From: Macrocystis pyrifera
Lineage: Eukaryota > Sar > Phaeophyceae > Laminariales > Laminariaceae
Reading direction: 5' to 3'
Assembly (NCBI GenBank): GCA_031763025.1
Contig: JASSKH010000028.1
Span: 6,831,324 to 6,895,323, forward strand
Length of the DNA: 64,000 nucleotides
The notes under the pieces were generated by a model that did not search any database, was not told the origin of the DNA, and saw nothing but the letters and a program-made list of their open reading frames with translations. Both the position numbers and the translations under genes were made by a program. Of this stretch, positions 1 to 12,329 are shown piece by piece (the stretch's first letter is position 1; every line of letters begins with the position of its first letter).

Positions 1-489
1 ACAAAAACCGAAGCGACGGCTCCCCGGCTCTCATTGGAACTACTTGGTCGACATGTTGCCCCAACCCGACCTACCCAAAAGTCCTGAGCCGAAGACGCCA
101 CTTGTTAAGATCAAGCAGGCGGGACACCTTGTATCCCTGGATGGGTTTGCCTATTAAGTCAGTATTCGTTGGTACTCACGTGTGTTGTTTGCTCAGAGAT
201 AGAAGAAAATCAGCTTTATTCCTTTTGTGCACAAGAAGACTGAGACCAAGCTCTTGCCCCTCTGGAAAACCCCGGGTTTTCCACCCAAGATACGCCTTCC
301 AAGTATTTGTTACAAATACGATCCCAGTGCCTGAACCCAGGTAATTACCGGGCTTTCAACCTCATTCACGGCAGTATCGTAACACAGCTCCAACAAGACG
401 GGGACGAAATCGAGGGTTCCCCGGGTAAATAGCGCCCCGCATATGGTGTAGAAGCCTAACCCGAATGGCTCATCGCTGATTGATATAGA
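1..489. other. Unassigned leading sequence
   Basis: No recognisable gene. The plus strand has short open stretches (for example 102-344) with no familiar motif and no convincing start or splice sites. It ends where the dispersed repeat beginning near 490 starts. Confidence 0.3.
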
Positions 490-1345
490 ACCACTTACTT
501 AGATCTCACTCTCTGAGCGTGCTCGGTTGGTGCATCCCTGGCCTCTCAGAGCTCCCACTTGGGAATCGCCTCCGTTTATTACTTGCCGGACCTTTCCAAG
601 CGGGTCTTTGCTTTCTCCATTTTTCTGGGCACTTTCGTTTTTTTTTTTTTCCCTTTTTCTTCTTTCGCTTCGTGTGCGTGCGTGTGCTCGGAGCACTGCA
701 CCGTGAGCGAGCCCGGCGCCGTCGCGGATGTCAGCGGGTGCTGGCGGGTAGGGGGGGGGGGTTGAAAGGAGCGGTGTCGCCGTTTTCGTGCCTAGGCGTC
801 ACGTGTGCCTTGAGACACGAGGGAAACATGAATGGGCTCTGTCTGGCCTCCGTCTGTGGTTTTTGATAGAGTATATACGAGATTATAAGGGTCGTTCGGG
901 ATTTCAAGATATGATTCAAGCGGTGCTTATCTTTGCGACCGGTCTTGAAGCTCAAAGAGAGAGGTACGCAGTCCGAGAACCAACATTGTCGAGCTGGCGA
1001 ACGACGGCCATGGTGAGCACCGGGCTTCGCTTGAGGCGGGCGGCGGGGCTCACTGTGACAGAGAGTAAGGAAATCTTTACCAGCACCGAATCGGTGGCGA
1101 GGTAGTCGCGAGAGGGGTGGGCTGCGTACGAGGCTGAGAGAGAAACTCTGCTGTTGGATTTTTTTCTCTTTTGACCAGTGCAAGGTGTTCTGATCAGGCA
1201 GAAAATTATTACATGAGAGGGGACGGTCTTTTTTTTCTTTCCGAAATTTCGGTTTCATTTTGATTTTTTTTTTCGGTGCTGCTGTTGGGCTGTGTGCTGT
1301 GCTTTCTCTTTCGTACACGCAATACACATACAACACCAGTTACTT

Positions 1346-1607
1346 AGTATCAGTGCGCAGAATTATTAGTTAAAATTGTCCTGTTGACCCGGGCAGCATC
1401 CAGGGGAGCCGCTGGCCTATATCTTTGACAAGGAATCACACATAGAATACGCGCGCTCGGTTTATCGCAATAATTGTAAAATTAGGTAAAAATGGAATAT
1501 AGACGAGGCGTATTACTCAGCTTGCAAAGTTGAGTATCAACTATTTAATCAGTCGAACTCACAGCTGACGTATTTCAAAAATTATAAAAAAAATAAAATA
1601 ATAAAAA
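1346..1607 (+). mobile_element. SINE-like short retroelement, copy 1 (nested in R1)
   Basis: About 260 bp starting AGTATCAGTGCG and ending in an A-rich tail (1580-1605). A close copy lies at 60859-61103, and a 5'-truncated, partly doubled inverted copy at 50637-50870. All copies share the 3' part and an A-rich end, while the 5' limit varies. That pattern is typical of retroposition. No ORF and no strong pol III A or B box is seen; TCAGTCGAACTCAC near 1550 is only B-box-like. Copy B of R1 gives the matching empty site. No clear target-site duplication is visible. Confidence 0.6.
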
Positions 1608-1845
1608 GTACCCTACGTACCTGAGGTATGTACGTACGTACGGCATGTGAGCGAACCGCCCGCGACGCGAAGCGTATGTGCCTTCCGACCTGTTTTCTCC
1701 TGAAGCATAGCGGCGGGACTCTTGGCAATATCAAGTCGGCAATTTGCAACTCTGTACAGCAATCATAAAAAGAACCCTATATGCGATCATGGACCTCTAT
1801 CCGTTTCGCAGAAGTTGAAGTACTTTTCCTTCGTGAGCGAGCGTA

Positions 1846-1867
1846 GCGGGCGGCGTAGGCCGCCCGC
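1846..1867. repeat. Perfect GC hairpin (9-bp stem, 4-base loop)
   Basis: GCGGGCGGC and its exact complement flank the loop GTAG. The same hairpin occurs in the inverted R1 copy near 62185-62210, so it is a conserved part of the repeat and not a chance palindrome. Confidence 0.7.
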
Positions 1868-1977
1868 GGAGCGAAGCGTCTTGTATATGTATACAGAAAC
1901 ACAGAGCCGTGGCTGCACTTTGATGGTGGTTCTTTCCGGGGCCTTTGACCGTGGTACCTAAAGTCGACCACCCGACC

Positions 1978-2006
1978 CGCACCCTAACCCTAACCCAAAC
2001 CCGAAC
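1978..2006. repeat. Short interstitial telomere-like tract
   Basis: Two perfect CCCTAA units followed by CCCAAA and CCCGAA variants. TTAGGG-type telomeres are widespread in eukaryotes. The tract is too short to imply a chromosome end. Confidence 0.45.
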
Positions 2007-2027
2007 GGTATGGGGTGACCAGTGCTT

Positions 2028-2130
2028 GGATGCTGAGGCCTGTGAAATCTCGAGGTTGATTCGGCCGGCCTGGATGCTGCGCCTTTGCAAAGGCTCAAGG
2101 CTGATTTGGCCGGCTCGAGATGCTGTGGCG
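2028..2130. repeat. Imperfect tandem duplication, period about 44-46 bp
   Basis: GGATGCTG recurs at 2028 and 2072, and a variant near 2118. Each is followed by a GATT(C/T)GGCCGGC block. There are two full units and the start of a third. Confidence 0.6.
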
Positions 2131-2970
2131 TGGAAAAATGTTAGGTAGACCGCTTACGAAAACACCCCTTAGCCAATCAGAGTGCGCAAATAGCTACCTA
2201 AGGAAGATTCACTATTAACTTGCAACTACTACCGGAAACACATAACGACGGCGTGTTGCATGTGGTCGTCAGGTGCTCGTGGAGGACATGGCAGATAGCA
2301 GTCATCAAAATTACCATCGCGACGACAACCATATATTTGACCGATTTGGTGAAATACGGGCAAGATTAGATTTGGCTCTGTGAAGTGGTACGCACGTCCC
2401 GGAAAATAGCTTTGGTCGATGGTCGGCACGGTGGCAATAGCACGGGGTAGTTACCTTGCCACGATAATTTTCGGCCTCCACGAGCAAGCATCAAGGAACA
2501 CTGCTGCGGATCGATCAGCACAACAACGATCCGTCGTAAAGTATATCGAAGAGTCGTTATTAAATTATTTTTTTCAATCGTTTCGCGGAAAATCCACGGA
2601 AACGAGAAAAAGATGCCGTGGGTCCTCTTCTATCGCCTGTTTTCATGTTTAAAATCTGCACATCGCTCGTCCATTTGATCGAAGCGTCAAAATCAGCGGC
2701 GCGCGCAGACCGTCTGCTTGATCGTGTCGTCTGAGGTGCCCCGACTCCTAGAAAGGCGACCGCACCTCGCCGTACCACGGGAGCGAAGCTTAGATCAACT
2801 TCTGACGCGCCAAAGCTCCCCGCGACTTGAGAATAGCTGGCGATTTCGTGCTGATCTCGGGTATGTCGGTGAGTCGGCTCTGTCCACTGGACGATTAGAG
2901 CTCTCGTTGGGCGCGGCGTTTTCTGCGACCAACCACGGCCTGGGAAGGACCCTGGGGATGACCCTGATCT
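2131..2970. other. Unassigned sequence
   Basis: No recognised gene or repeat. Overlapping short ORFs on both strands lack known motifs. Confidence 0.25.
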
Positions 2971-2980
2971 ATCCTGTGCA

Positions 2981-3268
2981 GTGCCTAGCGGCGACACTGA
3001 GGAAACGGCTCACACGGTGCGCCTGGCCGATGTTCTGCGGCGATGCGGGACTTTTCCGCGGTACGGAAACTATGTTTTCGACATTTTGCCGGGACTGAAA
3101 CAATCCCGCGGTAACGCGAAAAAGAAAGCTGAGATCCACGAATTGCCCTCGAAGCGCGAAAAAAAAGACGGCCGGCTAATAACGACCCTAACCGTTGGAG
3201 TGTATCTTCTCGAGTTGAGTGCGGATGATTACTTACGTCTCGGCTCGCTAGCTGCACGAGCAACGTGA
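2981..3268 (+). CDS. Hypothetical coding-like fragment
   Basis: An open frame of about 95 codons, ending in TGA at 3266-3268. Its residue mix (charged, with an RLADVLRRCG helix-like stretch, a basic RGNAKKKAEI patch and a hydrophobic TTLTVGVYLLEL stretch) looks more protein-like than neighbouring frames. It could be an exon, because TGTGCAG just upstream (about 2979) resembles a splice acceptor. I recognise no family, and no partner exons are identified. It could equally be a chance ORF or an old transposon remnant. Confidence 0.2.
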   Translation: MPSGDTEETAHTVRLADVLRRCGTFPRYGNYVFDILPGLKQSRGNAKKKAEIHELPSKREKKDGRLITTLTVGVYLLELSADDYLRLGSLAARAT

Positions 3269-3299
3269 AATACCTTCTTCTACACTTTTCAGACACCAC

Positions 3300-4470
3300 C
3301 CGGGTAGTTTGGCCCTACCAGCGCCCAAGGCTGTGTATTACCACCTGCAAGTTCACCAACATTATACTCGGATAAGTTATCACATCGATAACATTAGGGT
3401 CATCCGGGAAAAGTTTCTGGAGAACCACAACTGGCCGCGGACAGCTGCGACGACGGCTGCGGCATCGACACGCGTGACTGCCAGGAGGCTACAGACAACA
3501 AAACGAAAAATAAGTAGAGTCTCACGCTGCTTGGCAAGCCTATCATCTACTGCCACTGCTTAGACGACCACACGACTACCACAACTATATAATAGTGCCA
3601 GCACCACGTTCAGGACAACCTCTGCATTAACGCGTCGACCCATCACTGGTTGAAGGGGTGAGTATTTTGCGATTATTTCCACCGGTCAGAGGTTACGCGA
3701 CAGCTATTGTCGGGGGGATACTTACAATAGCGTTACGTTCGTAGTCATACCACATTTTCGTGGCTGAGGCTTGCACCAAGTGCAGCAAGTTCATACGTAC
3801 CGTAGAGTTAAGGTGTCCCATGACGACAAAAGTCCTGGGTAAACGTATTCCCCAAGTGCTAGGAACCCAGAATGTTGCGGCATGCCGTGCCAAACAATGG
3901 GGCTAAATAATATAGGTAAAGCTGCGGAGCCCGCAAACTTGCGGGGCCCTTGTGTCGCTCAAGGCCAGCATCAACTCTGGGCAGACCGACCGCACCATAT
4001 CATATCTGGGGACGAAGTTTTTCTGTAAGCATCGCCACCAGAGCTACCCGTCGGAGTTGCGCCCCCAGCCCCCATCACCACGAAGCCAGGAGACGGTGGA
4101 GCCCAGAACGTGCTAGTCCCATGGAGGTGGAATTTGATCAAGTGACGGTAAGAGGTACTACCCCGCAGCCTAAACACGCTTTACCCCCGGCGCCCGATAC
4201 GCCAGCGGGCCGCGTTCCCCCAAAGAGGTGACCTCGCGGTAGGGGTAGAGACGGGCGAAGCCGTGTTGGTTGTCGGGTGCTAAATGCCCTTTGCCGCGGG
4301 TGGCGGCAGTGCGAGCACTAGCAGGACAAATCATCTTCACGAGGGCAAGAATATGAACGCGGCAAGCTCCTTTGGTCCATACGGGTCTGGCACAATGTGT
4401 GGGAAGGAACACGTTCTCGGTCGCTCCCCGTTAAAGCATAGCTGCCATCGTCAACTACGGTACTGGGATC
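3300..4470. other. Unassigned sequence
   Basis: Only short, unconvincing ORFs and no recognisable repeat. Confidence 0.25.
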
Positions 4471-5300
4471 ACCGTCGCCGTCGCCGGCGACATGGCTGAT
4501 ACTGCGAACACCCGCTCTGGAGCTATATGCCGAGTCGCTACAGCTGCTTCTTTTGTCACAGAGGGCTAGGCCGCCACCGTCGCTACTAGCATAACAAAAG
4601 GCGACGGCACCGCCGCCGCTGTCAGAGCCCTCGCTTTCGCAAGTTTAGCGGACGGTGGTGAGGGAAGCAGAAATTGTGTCGCAACCGTTCGAGGGGGTCC
4701 GTCTTCCGCGCGCGATCCTGCAATTCTCCCGCCGTCCGCCCCACCGGTGATATGTGCCTCGGATTTTCTGCAGGCTACTCAAAAGCCTAAATGGGCTCGG
4801 CACCGCCGCCACTGCCACTCTCACCATCGTCGCACGGGCCTTTGTCTACCGGGCCGCAGCTGCCTCAGGCACTCGCTGCATCCGAAGCTGCTCTCTGAGG
4901 CCCTTTGACTGTGAGATTGCCGACGCTTCCAATGTATGAACTTGCACCGAGGTTATCATCGCCACTGCCACTGCCCACACTGTCGTCATCTCTACTGACA
5001 GGACTGCCGAACACCCGGGCACCAATGGCGATATCTCGGCCCCTGCCCGCTTTGTCATATCCTCCTCGGTCGCCCTCGCTTTTTCGTCGCGACCGCCATC
5101 GTCGACTGTAACTCACTCCTCGGCGGGAACGCCACGCTTGACGCCAGGCATGGTGTTCGTGATCGAGCCACACCACCACCACCATCACCGTCGCCCCTCA
5201 CGCCATCTTCACCGCCACCGACACCACCACCATCGCAGCCACCGCCGCAACCGCTATCACCGCTGCGGCAGCCGGTAGCGGCGAAAGGCTGGCGGAGTCT
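4470..5300. repeat. Low-complexity CCG/CAC trinucleotide-rich region
   Basis: Degenerate CCGCCG, CCGTCG, CACCAC and CATCACC words recur, densest at 4470-4630 and 5160-5290. ORFs across it are Gly-, Ser- or Ala-rich on one strand and Pro/His-rich on the other, as expected from composition. No gene is supported. Confidence 0.5.
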
Positions 5301-7960
5301 ACGGTGTGGGTATACCTCGGAACTGACGTCATCACCGTTGCGGCCAGCGTCACCGACGTCTATTGCGATCAAGCAGCAACTTCACACGGATCGACCAGAC
5401 TTACCGTGTGCATAGACTGCTTGACCGATCCGCAGGTTGGTCTTCGCGGGTACAACTATTACCTCCATTATTCTAGCTTCCATGTATGGGAAGCGAGGCT
5501 CATCGCTACTTGGTCGCTGGGCACCAACCACCCGAAGCCGACCGGCAGGATCTACAGGACAACCGCGGCGAAGACGCCATGTCCGCGGCCTCGTCCATGT
5601 AGTCTGATCGTGGTACGTACACCTTCGGTGCGCGATGAGATTTGTGAAGAGAACGGTGCGCCCTGACCGTATATCACGGGTCAAATGCCCGAATCCCGAT
5701 TTGTACTTCTAGCCTCGCGACACCCTTCTGTTTTCCCCTCTGGAGCATATTCGTATGATTCGCCAGTCGGTGAGCGGAGCGGATCAGAACGTGCTGCGGG
5801 ACACGATCACCGCCGTTCACAGCCTTCTGCGAGAGACAAATCCGCGTCCTGCGCTGATAGATTTGACACGCGATACCAACAGAGGTGCAAGGGTAGGCGC
5901 TGAATCTAGTTTGTGTGTTTCGGTATTGCATCACTGATCATCACGAGCTCTGTGTAATATCTGCGAGTCGCGTATGGCGCCAGGGCACATATGCTGACCC
6001 GTTGTGCACCTTAGAACAAGCGAAGACGATCGCTGACCGAGACGAGGATTGGTTGAGGGCAGGCGCGTATTTGGAAGCAGGCCAACCTCAGAGATGCACT
6101 GTCCTCGTAGTGGACCTCCTGCCCTTCAGCTCCGCGTGAGATTCTATGGTGCAACTGCGCTGGGAGCCCTGCATCAGGGCTGCATCGCATCCGCGTGGCG
6201 GCAGCTCTATGGCCGTTTCTCGGAGACGGAAATTGTTACAGGGTCGAGAGGGCATAGTGTAGGGAATATGGAAAGTGGACGAGACCAGATACAAGGCGAG
6301 AGGGACCCGGTATCTGATAATAATAGTGCTCTGTACTACAATTATACTGTGGTTTTCCCCGAGCGACCCGACGTGGGACACTGAGGACAGCGACACGTCT
6401 ATCTCGCTCCTGTGCGCCCTCAGTGGGGCGGTGCACACTCGATGGATGCTGGACCGTGCACAGCGCCTCGCATGATAAACCAACAACTCGAGGCCCTGCA
6501 TCGAGTGTCGCGCGACGTGGCCAACTGGGAACCAACCCTTTCATTCTGCGGTCATTACCCCTAACTCAGGCCGGGGAGCGATGGCCGGCAGTACGGGATG
6601 CCTTGCAATACGCCGATATCTTCTGGGATCACTCTCGCCAGCTAGACTCGGTGCATTACGTAACGGCCAGCTCCCATGGATCGGTCAAGGAGGTATCGAG
6701 TGTTCACGGTCACATACCGACTTTCTACTGTAGTTCGCCTTGCGCGCCCTCATCTGCGACGCTCTTCGCTTTCATCGGAGGCAGACCGTGACGTTCCACG
6801 CCCAGCAGGTTGGGGAACAGTCACCCGCTAAAGTTGATTGATCAACCTCTTCGGTATCCATCGACATGACGTCGGTTGACGTTTCCAGGTCGACGACTGT
6901 ATGTTGGGCACCATGAACAGTTTTGCGCAGGCCTTCATGGCGCACGGGAATCGCAACTGGCTTTTTCGTGCCGAGGAATCCCAATACCGGTGTGGTATAC
7001 CCAGAGGCAATAGTTCACACGCAGTGGATGGTGCCATCGATATAATTTGAGATAGGAGAAGCAGAACAACTCGCGCTTATTCCTCCGGTCATGCCGGACA
7101 AAACTGTGGGACAAGCTGATCATCACCAGCTCCGTATGGCAGCGGATCTCGCACATTGGGCGAGTAATGGGCCCGGAGTTGTTCCTACCAGCGTGTCAGA
7201 GGGCAGACATTGACACGATGTGGACGCTTGAGCGCCCACTCGACCTTCTAGAGGCAGTGGAATGATCGTCGTCGTTCGAGGACGAATGTTCGGCGAGTCG
7301 GTTCACGCTACAGCCCCACCAAAAGCGCGGGCGAGCCTATCCGCGCGAGAGGAGAGTTTCGGACTGTCGTCGGCTGAATCATGGAGCATGTCAGCGCCCA
7401 TTCGGAGCTTGGTGGGGACGGCGCCGGAGGTCTTTTCTGACTTGTATGGCACACTGGGGGAGACAGTCGTGAGGGAGCTTTCCGATTCGGACCCCACCCG
7501 CGGTACCTGGAGTAGCGTGAAGGACCTTCGCGACGTGAGTGGGGTATCTGAGGAGGTGATGGCGAGAGTATTCCCGGTATGCAGACGAGGATAAAAATCT
7601 TCAGCGCTGGCGAGGAATACGATTCAGGGCCGTCTCACGTGTACATGTTGCAGGCCCACGGCACCGAAACTATCAAATCCCACAAGTCGCACTAGAGAGT
7701 GGGACAACAGAATAAAAATCGGGCACGGTGGCAACCGTACGCTGCTGTCTGGACCAGGTCCACGAGCCAGCACACACGCTTGGTGGAAACGGCCTATTTA
7801 CGCGGACCTAGACCGGAGATCCAAAGGCTCGACATCGGAATCGGGACCGGGTGATGTCGTCACTTTGAGGGTGAGGCCCGTGCTCTCATCCAGAGTGTTA
7901 CCAGTCTAAGGAGTTCATATACATGGGGCACCATTTTCTGGGGATGAAGTAGTCCCTTCC
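5300..7960. other. Unassigned, with faint coding-like fragments
   Basis: Several plus-strand frames look mildly protein-like: 5755-5937, 5915-6139, 6423-6791 and 7262-7594 (the last 110 codons, with acidic/hydrophobic alternation). They change frame and share no motif I can name. They lie upstream of, and on the same strand as, the retroelement C-terminal fragment at 8.0-8.5 kb. They may therefore be the decayed upstream part of that element, which is inference only. Confidence 0.25.
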
Positions 7961-7976
7961 CGGCCAGGCAGCCCTG

Positions 7977-8466
7977 ATGCGGTGCGACGGATGTCAACAC
8001 GCACTCTGCGCGCTCATGCCACCACGCTGGCATGCAAATAAACGAGCATCATCCGCTTGTTCACATGCTGTCCCACACCTTGAAGCAGACATCCATTCAC
8101 CATCATGTGGGAAGAGGAGCGCCCTTCAATGCCGACCGGAGCCTCCGCATGGATGTTGCTATCGAGAGAAGAAGCCTCCGAGACACTACGTCCGTTACCA
8201 AAGTACCGCAACAGAGCGATGCTCATTGACGTCACGCATGTGGATCTCCATACTGGGGTTCGCATCAAGACTGGCAGCGCTAATCGAGATGGAGCAGCTG
8301 CCCTTTAAAGGCGGAAAAGCGCGATCACCACGCTCTTTCGGGACATGTTTCTTCGACGGGCGTGGCAGTAAACTACCACCCTTGCGTTGTAAATATTTAG
8401 ACGACTCGGAGAGGAAGGCGTCAACCTCATTGACCAGCTAGCGGCGGGCGTCGCCACAGGAACGGA
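7977..8466 (+). pseudogene. Decayed retroelement C-terminal domain, copy 1 (nuclease-like)
   Basis: Frames here contain FNADRSLRMDV, LIDVTHVDLHTGV, GSANRDGAAA and LGEEGVNLIDQLAAGVATGT. They align in order with the minus-strand ORF at 59034-59555 (FTADRNLRMDI, LLDATHADPQAQI, GSADHDGSTAS). Conserved RMD and hhDhTH signatures resemble the restriction-enzyme-like domain at the C-terminus of some non-LTR retrotransposon proteins. That assignment is from memory of the family and not proven. The pieces fall in more than one frame, so this copy is a pseudogene. Its 3' flank does not match the 3' tail seen at the other copy. Confidence 0.5.
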
Positions 8467-8469
8467 CGG

Positions 8470-9134
8470 GGGGTAAGTATGCAGGATTGCTCTTGGAATT
8501 AGCCATCATCTGTGTTGTTGCAGTCGTTCCATCCATGAAGCGGTTTTCTTGTTTGTGTCACCTGTACAAGGTAGTACCAGGTACCAGGTATCATTTATCG
8601 ACTGTACGAATGACTCAACCATAGTCGACATTTTGCGGGGTAATTATCGTGCTTTCAGATGCTTGACGTCCGATAATGTCCAGATATCGATATCTCATGG
8701 CCTGTCCGTAGGATCAAGGAAACTCAGAAGGAATCGCACAAGGACGTTCTTTATTGCGTCTAGTTAACCAACGTAGTTTACATCGACGTTCTCTACCTGC
8801 CCCCGGCCAAAACACGATTTTTTAGTTTTTGTGCACGTAGCATGTTGTATGCCAGGCATGGTGTTTGTTCGTGTTTTCGTAGTGATACATTTCACTAGAG
8901 GTTTTCTACCAATTAAAAAACCCGGAAACCCTCAATTACGGAGAAACAATCAATCCAACCCCTCAAGGGGGCGCTAGCAACGTCTGCGGGAAGTGCGTCT
9001 ACCGTTCCTATCCCACACGATCTGAAATGAAGAACTGGTCCGAACGTACAATCGTACGATTGAAGACGGCACGGGAACGTACACACAATGCTGCTATTTC
9101 TACCAAAGCGACTCCAATGACGTGCCATCTGCTC
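8470..9134. other. Unassigned sequence
   Basis: Nothing recognised. A GGTACCAGGTA duplication near 8575-8590 is trivial. The minus ORF at 8913-9149 has no known motif and runs into the satellite. Confidence 0.25.
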
Positions 9135-9761
9135 AGAAACCCTCGGCAAGACTCTATAGTAACATATTAACAGCGGCCAACGATCCCTTTGAAGCCTGTC
9201 TAGTGTTTAAAGTACTATTAATAACACGTCACGACGTCGACGCCAAACATGTGTCAGCAGCGTTTCCACCGATCAGAAACCCTCGGCAAGACTCTCGTAT
9301 CATTTAGACTGCGGCCAATGATCCCTTTTGTGCTTGCCTAGCATTCAGCATGCTTCGACGTTGCGGGCTCAGTGGCAAACACGTGTCAGCAGCGTTTCCA
9401 CCGCCCGGAACGTCTCGGCAATACCGTACTGTTTAAAATAAACTACGACCAACGATCCCTTTAACGCTTGCCTAACATTCAGCATATTCAGAAGTTGCGG
9501 CGGCGACGCCAAACGCATTCCAGCAGTGTTTACACTGCTCAGAAAGACACTACTGTATAATCGGAAACAAACTACGGGCAACGATCCCTTATACGTTTGC
9601 CTAGCATTTGACAGGATCAAACGTTGCGGCATCGACACCAAACACGTTTCAGCAGCGTTTCCACTGCTTAGAACTCCTCGGCAACACTCTATTATAAAAT
9701 GTAAACAACGTCCAACGATCCCTTTTATGCTTGCCTATCATTTGACTTCAGACGTTGCGGC
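9135..9761. repeat. 134-bp satellite S134, block 1
   Basis: About five monomers of roughly 130-135 bp. The marker GTTTCCACYGCTCAGAA recurs near 9264, 9398, 9527 and 9656, joined by CGGCAAGACTC, AACGATCCCTTT and CAGACGTTGCGGC. The block stops abruptly after GACGTTGCGGC at 9761. The monomer phase resumes at 21819. Confidence 0.85.
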
Positions 9762-9993
9762 TGTTCGTAGATGCCTGGCTCCATGCGATATAGGTTTCAA
9801 CGTCGTTGTATTATCGGTCTCGCAGCAGGGCAGAGGCAAGAGACACAGGAGAAGGGTAAGTGCTGTCAGGGGCATCATCACCCAAGCACTCAAGCCCAGC
9901 AGACAAAATGCGAATTAACCTATAAACGGTCAATAGCCCCATGCGATATGAAACTGCGTGTAACTGTCATACTGAAAAATAATTTTCAAATCA
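9762..9993 (+). repeat. Left direct terminal repeat of the 12-kb segment
   Basis: About 232 bp, TG at the start and CA at the end, sharing long matching words with 21609-21816. Its left neighbour is satellite DNA. Confidence 0.55.
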
Positions 9994-11404
9994 GTACTCT
10001 GCCGGATTCTTTACAACGCACTTACTACAGTGACGAACCAACACTAGGCTAAATTTCCTTCACCCAAAACGACGAAAATGGCAAGAAGATATTCATCTTC
10101 ATGAGCGAAAACCTCTTCCATATTTTTATTTACAACTATTGTGAACACAAAAAAGACTACAACAGCTGCGCCTGAAGCAAACCAGAAGGTAAAAAAAAAT
10201 GCTACAGACCGTGAGGTCTCCCATACAAAAAATCTCCTTTTGGTCCCCTACTACCGCCACAGATTCACAAACCGTAACCGTAAAGCGAGATAGCAGACGT
10301 CTTCTCCACAGCATCTAAAAGTAGCCTATGATCTCCCAGCTATAGAAAGTATCTGATCAACCACCAGCCACCACGTTTCATTGCAAAAGCAACTGCAAGA
10401 CAACTTGCTTGTGGATCAAATAAAACCCTCAAAATATCTCATCTTGCGCATTCCCAAACAAGATTGCAACCATCCATCAAGCCCGGGAAAATAACGCTGG
10501 ATACAGAATTACTTATAGTGGCTTTGCATCCTCTCTCTCATACGCAGGTCAGTATGTCCTGTACGACCCCAGGGATGCCTCTTCCCGTCTCATCAACACA
10601 CGTAGGCAGCCATAAACAAGAGACAGCCACAAAACCAATAAGTCAGTATAACCACTCATACCCCGCAACGAAAATAGACCCGTTAAGGCGTGCTTACGCT
10701 TGCCCCCCCTAAACCGTGCTAAACGACTTTACAATCTGTCCACACCAACCTTTATGCCCTGCGGGGAACGCCACGTGACGTGCTGGAAATCAAGGCAGCT
10801 ACGTAGCTTGTCCATACCAACCGTTGTGCTCTCCGGAGAACGTCACATGGCGTGCTGGAATTACAAGACAGCTTGCCTACATCAAAACACCCTTCCAAGG
10901 GGTGGAGTGTCATTCGGGATGGACCCAAATGATACGTTTCCTATCGTCTACGACTCTACCCGGAACGAGCGATGTTTTTTTCCTACCATTCAAAAATCCA
11001 ACCCGACTTGCAAACGATACATCTCCCGTCATCCACGACTCTACCGGGAAGAACGATACTTTTCATACCATTCAGAAATCCCTACCCAGTCGCAGGCAAT
11101 ACCAACTTTGTATTATGAAAATCTATTTTCAGTTGAACAGGTGTATCCATCGCAAGGAAAGCTTCATCCCGGCGAACACCCACCTATAGCCAGAGCTATC
11201 CCCTCGTTCCGCGAGCTACCGGAATCAAAATCCCAGTGTAAAATGGCGATCCAATCCATGGGCTCAAACTTGGCACAAATAATGGAACCATCGATGATAT
11301 CGAAATGGCTCGGAATTTGTATCGAAGCGAGGTCACTTCTTCCTTTCGCTCCCGAAACCTCGTACGCTTTCCAAATCGGTCGCGAAAGTTGAGAGTGTTG
11401 AAGG
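9994..11404. other. Region upstream of the DIRS-like genes, with two short tandem duplications
   Basis: A 72-bp unit is doubled at 10741-10885 (CCAACC...GGAACGCCACGTGACGTGC-type) and an 85-bp unit at 10931-11100 (GATAC...ACGACTCTACC). A long plus-strand ORF (10700-11392) simply runs through these duplications and has no known motif. It may be the leader region of the element downstream. Confidence 0.4.
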
Positions 11405-12329
11405 ATGCCGCGAACTACGCGCTCAACACCGGCCCTCCCAGCAGCCGCGGCTGCTGCTATCGCGTCAGCCCCGGTCCCGGCGTTGCCCGAGGAGACTCCG
11501 CGTCCCAACCCGAACCGGGCGTCGGCGACCTGGGTAGACTCTTCCACGGCGCTGGAGCAGCTGCCCTGTTCCATGCAAGGGGCCTTGGGAGCCGGTGCGG
11601 TACTGGACCTCACCCGTATCTTCCTCGCGACGGGCAGCAGCTGCGCGGTGGGTTCGCGGCACGAGGTTGCAGCTGGGTAGTATCCAAGGTGCCGCCCCGC
11701 CCGGGTTCCGAGACATGGCGCCAAGTACTGGATGCCGCGGAAAGGATTGTCACCTCCTCTCGGGCCGGAACCTCTCAGGCGTACCGCGAGGCAGAAGCCA
11801 CAAGGATATTGGTCGGGCATGTTATCGCCCTGCTCCGGTCCTCGGGGATCCTCCTCGAGTCGGAACACTGTGTTCTGCTTCACGGAGCATACGAGGAAGG
11901 CGCAGCGTGTCAGCCAGGAGTCGGGGCGGGGGGGCTGCGGGGATGGGAAGGCTAGCGGCTCCGAAGGAGGCAGTCGCGATCGCCGGTGGGGTGAACGCTG
12001 GTGGGAGCGCCTCGGCCGGAGGGAGCTCGTCTGGGGCTGGCGGAGCTGGTCCGAGTGGGGTCCCGCAGGTTCAGCCGCCGACCATGGAAGCGAGGAGCTA
12101 AGACGATCAGGATCTGACTTACGACATCCACGCACCCCCCAGAGGTACTAGTGTGTTTGCCGTTTACTCGCGTATACGAGGTTCAGTGGTGTAGCGCCAC
12201 TGTGCCCACGGGCCGTAGAGTCGACAACAGTATAAGGGGTGCATTGTGATAAAGATTGGTATCTTAGATTGGGTACGTTGTGACACAGATTGGTATCGGA
12301 GATTGTGTGGGGTGGAGCGTATTCTGCTA

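Larger units (their letters stand above)
490..1900 (+). repeat. Dispersed repeat family R1, copy A (with nested insertion)
   Basis: This block matches the reverse complement of 62155-63313 over almost its whole length, as seen by reading both. Shared landmarks include the ACTTACTTAGATCTC start, the run translating as GLSELPLGNRL, the pyrimidine-rich stretch near 640, the GTACGTAC-rich part near 1630, and the GC-rich hairpin at 1846-1867. Copy A carries about 260 extra bases (1346-1607) that copy B lacks. No transposase or reverse transcriptase is visible, and the ORFs on both strands look incidental. The ends show no clear inverted repeats, so the class is unknown. The presence of two diverged copies 60 kb apart supports an old interspersed element. 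Confidence 0.75.

Noticed and set aside
1978-2006. Chromosome end
   Set aside because: Only two perfect telomere-like units, with ordinary repeats on both sides.
5055-5372. AT-hook-like KKRGRPRRI in a minus ORF
   Set aside because: The ORF is a low-complexity trinucleotide region and no other domain supports a DNA-binding protein.
10700-11392. 230-codon ORF as a host gene
   Set aside because: It is built from two local tandem duplications and has no motif; it lies in the leader of a retroelement.
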